Assembly (NCBI GenBank): GCA_947074165.1
Contig: CAMTOT010000146.1
Span: forward strand, 1 to 7,091
DNA from: an uncultured Bacteroidales bacterium
Lineage (GTDB): Bacteria > Bacteroidota > Bacteroidia > Bacteroidales > JAUNSR01
Reading direction: 5' to 3'
DNA: 7,091 nt
Below the pieces are notes generated by a model, which did no database searches, was not told the origin of the DNA, and worked only from the letters and a program-made list of their open reading frames with translations. A program made the translations under genes and the position numbers. This document shows, one piece after another, positions 1-5,226 of the stretch; position 1 is the stretch's first letter, and each line of letters begins with the position of its first letter.

Positions 1-206
1 TTTTATCATTTATTAACAATAACAAAAGAACATTCTCCACTTTTGTTTGTTTTATATGAGTTCACGTGCATATGGTAAGATTAATTAATTTTAGAATGAG
101 AAATTCTAATACCTAAACCTTGACCTTTGAAAATATAATATTAAACCTAAACTTTAGCTATTAACTTGCTTTGCCATACAGGTCTATTAACCGGACCTGA
201 ATTGGC
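1..206. other. AT-rich non-coding left flank
   Basis: I see no credible gene here: no open frame of useful length, no tRNA-like fold, and no clear TAnnTTTG promoter element on either strand. What it holds is a perfect 7-bp inverted repeat with a 5-nt loop (TTAGAAT at 91-97, ATTCTAA at 103-109), two copies of ACCTAAAC (111-118 and 145-152), and the left part of a longer hairpin (170-209, listed separately). It probably belongs to the 3' or 5' flank of a gene to the left of the window. Confidence 0.6.
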
Positions 207-209
207 AAA
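170..209. repeat. Hairpin-forming inverted repeat next to the mrp terminator
   Basis: Two nested stems are visible. The outer one is TTTGCCA (170-176) with TGGCAAA (203-209), and the inner one is CAGGTC (179-184) with GACCTG (194-199). They are separated by small asymmetric bulges (TA against AAT) and closed by a 9-nt loop. The right arm shares three A residues with the A-tract of the adjacent terminator. There is no T-run after the stem on either strand, so it is not a standard intrinsic terminator. Its role is unknown; a REP-like element, an RNA-end stabiliser or chance are all possible. Confidence 0.65.
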
Positions 210-260
210 AAAAGGAAGCAGACCAGGATAATTAATATCCCGGATCTGCTTCCTTTTTTT
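207..260 (-). terminator. Intrinsic terminator of the trmB-mrp unit
   Basis: A strong stem, GGAAGCAGA (214-222) with TCTGCTTCC (245-253), continues through a short CC/GG pair and then GGATA (226-230) with TATCC (236-240) around the loop ATTAA. It is flanked by seven A (207-213) and seven T (254-260), so the leftward transcript ends in a U-run. It begins 25 nt past the mrp stop codon. The symmetrical A and T tracts mean it could also stop rightward transcription entering from the left. Confidence 0.9.
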
Positions 261-284
261 ATGTAATTCTTATAGAACTGTTTC

Positions 285-1394
285 TTACTTTTTCGTCACC
301 TGTACACGTTCTGTTTTCGGCATATTCTGATTACGAAGCTCTGTATTTTTCACAACCTCTTCGGCAAGGTTCATAAAGGCCTGTCCTGTTATAGAATCCT
401 CATTAAGAACCACAGGAGCACCGTTATCACCACCTTCACAAATAGACTGTACGATAGGAATCTGCGCAAGAAGCGGCACATTCATCTCCTCTGCAAGACG
501 TTTTGTACCCTCTTTACCAAACAAATAATATTTATTTTCCGGTAATTCGGCAGGAGTAAACCATGCCATATTCTCGACAAGACCAAGAACAGGGATATTT
601 ACTTTCTCATTAACAAACATATCTATACCTTTTCTTGCGTCGGCAAGCGCCACCTCCTGAGGTGTACTTACCACAACTGCTCCGGTTACTGCAAGTGTCT
701 GTATCACCGTAAGGTGAATATCACTTGTACCCGGAGGCAGGTCGATAAGGAAATAATCAAGTTCGCCCCAGTGAGCATCTCCGATAAGCTGCTTCAAAGC
801 GTTACCAGCCATGCTTCCTCTCCATATAGTAGCATTCTTTGGATCTACAAAAAATCCTACTGAAAGGATTTTTACTCCATGACTCTCCACCGGTATAATC
901 AAATCACGACCATCAACTGATTCAATATATGGGCGCGCGTCCTCAATACCAAACATTTTAGGCATAGAAGGACCGAATACATCAGCATCAAGCAGACCGA
1001 CTTTATAGCCAAGCTTAGCAAGAGCTACTGCAAGATTGGCAGAAACGGTAGATTTACCTACGCCACCCTTACCTGATGATACCGCAATAATATTCTTTAC
1101 CTGCGGAAGAAGTTTATCTTCCTGCGGACGAGGAGCCTGTTTAGCCTGCACGGTAATATTCCCTTTTATATCAACCGGTTCGCCAACATAAGACTCAATA
1201 GTAGCCTCCGCTGCCTTTACTACAGACTTGATAAACGGATCATTCGGTTTATCAAAAATAAGAGTAAGACTGACTTTTGTTCCTTCAATGCGGATATCTT
1301 CATCCACCATATTCATTTCAATGAGGCTTTTGCCTGTGCCGGGGTATCTTACCTGCGACAGTGCCTCAAGTATTAATTTGGGATATAGTGCCAT
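285..1394 (-). CDS. mrp: Mrp/ApbC-family P-loop ATPase, putative Fe-S cluster carrier
   Basis: This 369-residue protein has the full Mrp layout. A MIP18/DUF59-like domain occupies about residues 1-85, and a linker leads to a deviant-Walker P-loop NTPase domain from about 100 to 350. Visible motifs are the Walker A GKGGVGKS (108-115), DADVFGPS (136-143), DLPPGTSD (218-225) and the ENMAWF segment (274-279). Family members bind and transfer Fe-S clusters in the cytosol and hydrolyse ATP. The usual CxxC that follows the ENMxxF segment is absent: that stretch reads TPAELPENKYY, and the only cysteine in the protein is Cys319. I believe this is typical of Bacteroidota Mrp proteins, but it means the cluster-binding mode cannot be assumed. 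The gene lies 16 nt downstream of trmB and is probably cotranscribed with it. The start fits the family N-terminus and has an A/T-rich leader with no Shine-Dalgarno sequence. Confidence 0.93.
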   Translation of the reverse strand: MALYPKLILEALSQVRYPGTGKSLIEMNMVDEDIRIEGTKVSLTLIFDKPNDPFIKSVVKAAEATIESYVGEPVDIKGNITVQAKQAPRPQEDKLLPQVKNIIAVSSGKGGVGKSTVSANLAVALAKLGYKVGLLDADVFGPSMPKMFGIEDARPYIESVDGRDLIIPVESHGVKILSVGFFVDPKNATIWRGSMAGNALKQLIGDAHWGELDYFLIDLPPGTSDIHLTVIQTLAVTGAVVVSTPQEVALADARKGIDMFVNEKVNIPVLGLVENMAWFTPAELPENKYYLFGKEGTKRLAEEMNVPLLAQIPIVQSICEGGDNGAPVVLNEDSITGQAFMNLAEEVVKNTELRNQNMPKTERVQVTKK

Positions 1395-1410
1395 AAATTA
1401 ATTGTTTAAG

Positions 1411-2172
1411 TTATTTCCCCATTGCGTTGCCGCTACGCTTACTTCTGTTGAAACTGCGATAAGAATCATATTCAATTTCAACTTCCGGTTCTACAAACGG
1501 ATCGCGCGTCTGAGGTTCGAATTTTATATATTTAATATCTATACCGCGGCTTAACCACTGCTGCTCGTAGTAAGTCTGTATAGAAAGTAGTATATCGTCG
1601 TTAATATCTGAATGATAAAGATCTGTAGTAGAGAAAAGCACAGGAAAATTATTTGCCTTTACCATCTCTGTTGTATAAGTGAAAAGGAAATTAGAGTCAC
1701 ATTTCAGATGAACAATACCCTGTGGTTTAAGAATCTGAAGGTAAAGCTCCATAAAGCGTGTCGAAGTAAGTCGTTTAGTTACCTTTTTCATCTGAGGGTC
1801 AGGGAAAGTGATCCATATCTCAGCTACCTCACCGGCCGCGAAAAAATGATGTATCAGCTCGATATTTGTACGAAGAAACGCCACATTTTCAAGCCCTTCT
1901 TCAACAGAAGCCTTAGCTCCGGTCCACATGCGCGCGCCCTTAATATCTATTCCAATAAAGTTTTTTTCAGGATATTTCTTTGCAAGTCCTACCGCATACT
2001 CCCCTTTTCCGCATCCAAGTTCAAGAACAATAGGATTATCATTTTTAAAAAATTCCTTACCCCATGAACCTTTCATCGGAAAACCCTCTTCTTTCAAAAC
2101 CGCAAACGGATATTGAAATACATGAGAGTAACCGTTCATATCATCAAACTTCTGTAATTTCCCTTTTCCCAT
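1411..2172 (-). CDS. trmB: tRNA (guanine-N7-)-methyltransferase
   Basis: TrmB uses S-adenosylmethionine to methylate N7 of G46 in the variable loop of tRNAs. The 253-residue protein shows the class I methyltransferase motif I, VLELGCGKGEY (49-59), then the acidic strand GIDIKGARMW (74-83), the family signature FPDPQMKK (123-130), KRLTSTRF (133-140), and HLKCD (155-159), whose aspartate lies in the usual catalytic region. The C-terminal KFE (217-219) matches the position of the TxxE region, and a basic tail (239-253) follows. The signature differs from the proteobacterial FPDPWxKxRHxKRR form (Gln for Trp, Val-Thr for Arg-His). This looks lineage-specific rather than inactivating, which is my inference. 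It is the first gene of a leftward unit with mrp, with a TATCTTTG promoter element about 60 nt upstream of the start. Confidence 0.93.
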   Translation of the reverse strand: MGKGKLQKFDDMNGYSHVFQYPFAVLKEEGFPMKGSWGKEFFKNDNPIVLELGCGKGEYAVGLAKKYPEKNFIGIDIKGARMWTGAKASVEEGLENVAFLRTNIELIHHFFAAGEVAEIWITFPDPQMKKVTKRLTSTRFMELYLQILKPQGIVHLKCDSNFLFTYTTEMVKANNFPVLFSTTDLYHSDINDDILLSIQTYYEQQWLSRGIDIKYIKFEPQTRDPFVEPEVEIEYDSYRSFNRSKRSGNAMGK

Positions 2173-2233
2173 TATAATTATTTAAATCTGTAATGTTTCT
2201 TTTATTCCCCCTACAGGGTATTTTTATCAGCCA

Positions 2234-2241
2234 CAAAGATA
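2234..2241 (-). promoter_or_regulatory. Predicted -7 promoter element for trmB-mrp
   Basis: On the minus strand this reads TATCTTTG, an exact match to the Bacteroidota sigma-ABfr consensus TAnnTTTG. Transcription would start a few bases downstream (around 2226-2230), giving a leader of roughly 55 nt before the trmB ATG. No convincing TTG/TTTG -33 box lies 19-21 nt upstream, which is common since that box is weakly conserved. Confidence 0.6.
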
Positions 2242-2435
2242 CACATTATATGTTAAACTTTAGTTGTTAAGATATTTATGAGATATCTGATATGCTATTT
2301 TATTAAAACATCATTCAACAGAAGTTAATATTGCATTTTACAGTTAAATCACAGCATTAAACTACATTTTAGTATTAAAATATTATTTTAAGATAGCAAA
2401 ATGAGATAAAATATAAGTTATACAGAAAATTATGT

Positions 2436-2443
2436 TACCTTTG
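2436..2443 (+). promoter_or_regulatory. Predicted -7 promoter element for asnA
   Basis: TACCTTTG matches the Bacteroidota -7 consensus TAnnTTTG exactly. It lies 40 nt upstream of the asnA ATG, implying a short A-rich leader of about 30 nt without a Shine-Dalgarno sequence. The -33 region (about 2410-2417) is AT-rich with no clear TTTG. Confidence 0.6.
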
Positions 2444-2483
2444 CCCGTACAACAAAAACTGAAAGAAACTAAAACCAACAGAA

Positions 2484-3518
2484 ATGGCACTTATCATACC
2501 AAAGCACTACCAGCTTAAGCTATTGCCTGAAACAACTGAGAAGGCGATACAGACAATGAAAATCACTTTTCAGGAAAAACTTTCTAAAGCTCTTAATTTG
2601 CGACGCGTCACAGCGCCTCTTTTTGTTATGACCGGGACCGGCATCAATGATGACCTTAACGGGACGGAAAGATCTGTAAAGTTCCCTATAAAATGTATGG
2701 GAGACCGTCAGGCAGAAGTTGTACACTCTCTTGCAAAATGGAAAAGAATGAAACTGGGCGCATATCAGATTGCTCCGGGATACGGACTTTACACAGATAT
2801 GAACGCTATCCGCTCTGATGAGGAGCTTGATAATCTTCATTCTCTTTACGTAGACCAATGGGACTGGGAGCAGACCATATCCGAAGATGACAGAAATCTT
2901 GACTATCTCAAATCGGTAGTTGAAAAAATATATAAGATCGTGAAAGAGATGGAACATATGGTTTATGAGCAATTCCCTCATATCACTCCTTATCTTCCGG
3001 AAAAGATCACTTTTATTCACTCCGAAGAGTTACTTCAGATTTATCCTGACAAAACTCCAAAAGAGAGAGAAACTGAAGTTGCTAAAAAATATGGTGCAGT
3101 TTTCATAATGGGCATCGGTAATGAACTTACCAACAGCGAACCTCACGACGGACGCGCTCCCGATTATGACGACTGGATTACTCCAAATTCGGACGGATAT
3201 CACGGCCTAAACGGTGACATTGTACTATGGAATCCGGTACTTGAAATTGCTTTTGAACTTTCATCTATGGGCATACGTGTTGATAAAGAATCACTGCATA
3301 AACAGCTTGAAGCACGCAACGCTACAGACAGAAAAGATCTGGAGTTCCACCGTATGCTTCTTAACGACGAACTACCACTATCTATAGGCGGTGGTATCGG
3401 TCAGTCGAGACTATGTATGTTCCTTTTGCAAAAGGCTCATGTCGGAGAAGTACAGGCAAGTATCTGGCCTGAAGAGCAGATTGAAGAGTGCAGAAAGCAT
3501 AACATTATGCTTCTGTAA
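2484..3518 (+). CDS. asnA: Aspartate-ammonia ligase (ammonia-dependent asparagine synthetase A)
   Basis: AsnA makes asparagine from aspartate, ammonia and ATP through an aspartyl-AMP intermediate. It is a cytosolic homodimer with a class II aminoacyl-tRNA synthetase-like catalytic core. The 344-residue length is close to the family's usual 330-345. Family landmarks along the chain are the N-terminal IPKHYQ (5-10), GTGINDDLNGTERSVKF (51-67), YVDQWDWEQ (122-130), HDGRAPDYDDW (221-231), GDIVLWNPVLEIAFELSSMGI (244-264) and the ATP-binding motif 3-like SIGGGIGQSRL (300-310). It uses free ammonia, so unlike AsnB it has no glutaminase domain. It has its own promoter element upstream and a terminator downstream, so it is probably monocistronic. 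The ATG has no Shine-Dalgarno sequence, only an A-rich leader, as expected for Bacteroidota. No truncation or missing motif is seen. Confidence 0.96.
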   Translation: MALIIPKHYQLKLLPETTEKAIQTMKITFQEKLSKALNLRRVTAPLFVMTGTGINDDLNGTERSVKFPIKCMGDRQAEVVHSLAKWKRMKLGAYQIAPGYGLYTDMNAIRSDEELDNLHSLYVDQWDWEQTISEDDRNLDYLKSVVEKIYKIVKEMEHMVYEQFPHITPYLPEKITFIHSEELLQIYPDKTPKERETEVAKKYGAVFIMGIGNELTNSEPHDGRAPDYDDWITPNSDGYHGLNGDIVLWNPVLEIAFELSSMGIRVDKESLHKQLEARNATDRKDLEFHRMLLNDELPLSIGGGIGQSRLCMFLLQKAHVGEVQASIWPEEQIEECRKHNIMLL

Positions 3519-3556
3519 CTATTTATATATCTATTATTAACGATAAGAATGATTGG

Positions 3557-3592
3557 AAAAAAACCGGGAGCTTGACGCTTTCGGTTTTTTTT
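3557..3592 (+). terminator. Intrinsic terminator of asnA
   Basis: The stem CCGGGAGC (3564-3571) pairs fully with GCTTTCGG (3577-3584), with two G-U wobbles, around the loop TTGAC. It is preceded by seven A (3557-3563) and followed by eight T (3585-3592). It lies 38 nt after the asnA stop codon and isolates asnA from the downstream SOD gene. Confidence 0.9.
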
Positions 3593-3641
3593 ATCGGTTT
3601 TTTCAACTATTTTTACTTTCTGTGATTATATATATTACAAA

Positions 3642-3653
3642 GGAGTATTCTCC
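3642..3653. promoter_or_regulatory. Short dyad GGAG-TATT-CTCC upstream of the SOD gene
   Basis: A perfect 4-bp dyad with a 4-nt spacer is centred about 31 nt upstream of the SOD start codon. Its place in the expected leader or promoter region makes it a possible regulator site or a small RNA hairpin. I found no clear TAnnTTTG element in this spacer, so the start of transcription cannot be placed. The dyad is short enough to occur by chance. Confidence 0.25.
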
Positions 3654-3678
3654 ATAACCTAAACTAAATAATTAACGT

Positions 3679-4311
3679 ATGAAATCAATAATTCTAAGCG
3701 TAATGCTTATAATAGGCTGTGCAGCCTATGCTCAGAAATTTACTCTTATAGAACTACCCTACGCTACCGATGCTCTTGAGCCGGTTATCTCAAAACAAAC
3801 AATGGAGCTACACCACGGTAAACACCTGCAAGGATATGTCAATAACTTAAACAATCTTATCAAAGGGACTAAGTATGAAAATATGGAGCTCATTGATATT
3901 GTCAAGCAGAGTGATGGTGCTTTATTTAATAATGCGGGGCAGACTCTTAATCATAACTTATACTTCACTCAATTTTCGCCATCTGCAAAAACCACGCCTG
4001 ACGGCAAACTCGCAAAAGCAATTAAAGACCAATGGGGATCATTTGAGAACTTCAAAACAGAGTTTAATAAAGCAGGTACTTCTGTTTTCGGTTCAGGCTG
4101 GGTATGGCTTGCCTCAGACAACAATGGTAACCTATTTATTATACAAGAGCCAAACGGAGATAATCCGGTCACGTCCAATCTTAATCCATTGATGGGCATT
4201 GACGTATGGGAGCATGCGTATTATCTTGATTATCAAAACAAACGCGCTGACCATCTCAAAGCTGTCTGGGATATAATAGACTGGAATACGGTATCTGAGA
4301 GATACAAATAA
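3679..4311 (+). CDS. Fe/Mn-family superoxide dismutase with N-terminal export signal
   Basis: The 210-residue protein converts superoxide to hydrogen peroxide and oxygen. All four metal ligands of the Fe/Mn family are visible: His45 (in ELHHGKH), His92 (in GQTLNHN), and Asp175 and His179 (in DVWEHAYY). Gln88, four residues before His92, is the Fe-type position of the active-site glutamine. Gly173, two residues before Asp175, matches the glycine linked to cambialistic Fe/Mn use in the Porphyromonas enzyme. The odd part is the N-terminus. The mature-like domain starts near residue 19 (QKFTLIELPYA), preceded by Lys2, a hydrophobic run (residues 4-13), then Gly-Cys and Ala-Tyr-Ala. This reads either as a type I signal peptide cut after Ala18 or as a lipobox (Ile-Ile-Gly-Cys14). 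Most bacterial family members are cytosolic and lack this extension, so I infer a periplasmic or membrane-anchored enzyme. It is separated from asnA by a terminator and converges on the DJ-1 gene. Confidence 0.93.
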   Translation: MKSIILSVMLIIGCAAYAQKFTLIELPYATDALEPVISKQTMELHHGKHLQGYVNNLNNLIKGTKYENMELIDIVKQSDGALFNNAGQTLNHNLYFTQFSPSAKTTPDGKLAKAIKDQWGSFENFKTEFNKAGTSVFGSGWVWLASDNNGNLFIIQEPNGDNPVTSNLNPLMGIDVWEHAYYLDYQNKRADHLKAVWDIIDWNTVSERYK

Positions 4312-4324
4312 AACGACTAAACAT

Positions 4325-4384
4325 AAAAACGGCGATAAAACTTTATAAGCGTACATATTCTGCTAAAAGTTTTATCGCCGTTTT
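4325..4384. terminator. Bidirectional terminator between the SOD and DJ-1-family genes
   Basis: A perfect 19-bp stem pairs 4326-4344 (core ACGGCGATAAAAC) with 4366-4384. It is extended across a small asymmetric bulge by AGC (4348-4350) with GCT (4362-4364) and closed by an 11-nt loop. The outer stem ends in A on the left and T on the right, so both the rightward SOD transcript and the leftward DJ-1 transcript leave a U-rich 3' end. The stem lies 14 nt past the SOD stop and 19 nt past the DJ-1 stop. Confidence 0.88.
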
Positions 4385-4403
4385 ATATCTGATTACAGTC
4401 TTA

Positions 4404-5084
4404 TTATAATTTATATTGCTCAATAGCCTTCACAAGAGCCTCGCCTACTCCGGCTGCAGACTGAGGATTCTGACCTGTGATTAGTCGGCCGTCTACCTGC
4501 ACATTCACACTCCAGTTTTCAGTAATAACAAACTTACCTCCCCTTAACATCATCTGCTCCTGCAATAGAAACGGCACATCCTGACATTTTTTTATCTCTT
4601 TCTCCTCTTTATCGGTAAACCCTGTCACATTTTTACCCTTCAAAAGATAAGTACCCGAACTCAATTTCACATTAATCAGCCCGCTTGGACCATGACATAC
4701 GGCAGACACGATTTTACCGTTTTCAAAAAACCATACACAAAGTCTTGCCAACTCTTCATTATCAGGAAAGTCCCAACACGCTCCGTGTCCCCCTACATAA
4801 TGAATAGCTACATAATCTTCTTTCTTTACATCAGCGGGAATAAGTGTGTTTTTAAGTTTATCAGCTATAGATGCATCATTCATAAACTCCTTATTAACAG
4901 GGTCATTCATATCAACACCTGTCACAGGGGGCTCTCCGCCTTTAGGCGATACAAAGTCCACATCAATACCAGCGTCTTTAAGTTTTTTCCACGGATGAGC
5001 AGCTTCCCCCATCCACCAACCTGTTTTCTCACCTGTATTACCAAACTGCTCCCAAGATGAAAGCACAAACAAAACCTTTTTCAT
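4404..5084 (-). CDS. DJ-1/PfpI-family protein (class I glutamine amidotransferase-like, Hsp31 type)
   Basis: The 226-residue protein belongs to the DJ-1/ThiJ/PfpI superfamily. The nucleophile elbow AVCHGPSGL (128-136) contains Cys130 followed by His131. Glu27 in TGWWMGEAAHPW (21-32) sits where Hsp31-like members have their conserved acidic residue, and GGHGACWDFPDN (98-109) is the loop near the active site. VDFVSPKGGEPP (42-53) is another family landmark. Members act as glyoxalase III or deglycase-type enzymes, chaperones or stress proteins; the sequence does not decide which. The proposed glutamine amidotransferase relation is structural only. There is no signal peptide, so it is probably cytosolic. 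It stands alone on the minus strand, 142 nt from serS and beyond the serS terminator. I could not identify a consensus promoter element on its strand, so some expression by read-through from serS is possible. The ATG is the natural start, with MKKVLFVLSS beginning the first beta strand. Confidence 0.9.
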   Translation of the reverse strand: MKKVLFVLSSWEQFGNTGEKTGWWMGEAAHPWKKLKDAGIDVDFVSPKGGEPPVTGVDMNDPVNKEFMNDASIADKLKNTLIPADVKKEDYVAIHYVGGHGACWDFPDNEELARLCVWFFENGKIVSAVCHGPSGLINVKLSSGTYLLKGKNVTGFTDKEEKEIKKCQDVPFLLQEQMMLRGGKFVITENWSVNVQVDGRLITGQNPQSAAGVGEALVKAIEQYKL

Positions 5085-5149
5085 ATATCGTACTTTTGAA
5101 TTTTAGTAATACAACGCTGACTATATAAAAATGGTTGATACTATATAAT

Positions 5150-5189
5150 AAAAAATCTCCCCAAAAGCATTGACTGCTTTTGGGGAGAT
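5150..5189 (-). terminator. Intrinsic terminator of serS
   Basis: A perfect 15-bp stem pairs 5155-5169 (ATCTCCCCAAAAGCA) with 5175-5189 around a 5-nt loop. On the minus strand the stem is followed by a U-run from the A-tract at 5150-5155. It lies 38 nt past the serS stop codon, between serS and the DJ-1-family gene. On the plus strand the downstream sequence is only AT-rich, so leftward termination is the main reading. Confidence 0.9.
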
Positions 5190-5226
5190 AAATATATTTT
5201 CGCGTTATCCCGGAACGCATTAGTTA

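Larger units (their letters stand above)
2173..2483. other. Divergent intergenic region between trmB and asnA
   Basis: This 311-nt AT-rich spacer separates two divergent genes and contains no credible ORF or RNA gene. It carries one Bacteroidota-type -7 element facing each way (listed separately). It also contains a short dyad CCCT-AC-AGGG (2209-2218) inside the predicted trmB leader, and three GATAT units (2271-2275, 2282-2286, 2289-2293), the first of which forms a GATAT-n7-ATATC inverted repeat with 2283-2287. The middle (about 2294-2430) is low-complexity AT-rich DNA in which I see nothing else specific. Confidence 0.7.

Noticed and set aside
111..152. Repeated CCTAAAC units resembling telomere-type repeats
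   Set aside because: There are only two copies, not in tandem, within AT-rich spacer. They show no array or mobile-element structure.
1612..2116. Plus-strand open frames (151 and 62 residues) opposite trmB
   Set aside because: They are antisense to a clearly recognised trmB, rich in Lys, Phe, Ser and Cys, and match no family pattern. They are shadow frames.
2520..3020. 166-residue minus-strand open frame opposite asnA
   Set aside because: It lies wholly within asnA, has shadow-like composition (Phe, Tyr, Cys and Arg rich), and has no promoter or homology pattern.
3572..3576. TTGAC loop shared by the asnA terminator and the serS terminator (5170-5174)
   Set aside because: The two genes are on opposite strands, so the RNA loops differ (UUGAC against GUCAA). 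A 5-base match is expected by chance.
4692..5060. 122-residue plus-strand open frame opposite the DJ-1-family gene
   Set aside because: It is an antisense shadow of a gene with an intact active-site motif. A TAnnTTTG-like match on the plus strand at 5091-5098 lies downstream of it and cannot drive it.
3679..5084. The SOD and DJ-1-family genes as a two-gene oxidative-stress operon
   Set aside because: They are convergent and separated by a bidirectional terminator, so they cannot share a transcript.
5091..5098. TACTTTTG, a plus-strand match to the -7 consensus
   Set aside because: It points rightward into the serS terminator and antisense to serS, with no gene to serve. A chance match in AT-rich DNA is likelier.
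5202..5218. Small GCGTT/AACGC hairpin just after the serS stop codon
   Set aside because: It has only a 5-bp stem and no U-run. The 15-bp stem at 5155-5189 is the evident terminator.
5038..5220. 60-residue minus-strand open frame between serS and the DJ-1 gene
   Set aside because: It runs straight through the serS terminator stem and overlaps the start of the DJ-1-family gene in another frame.
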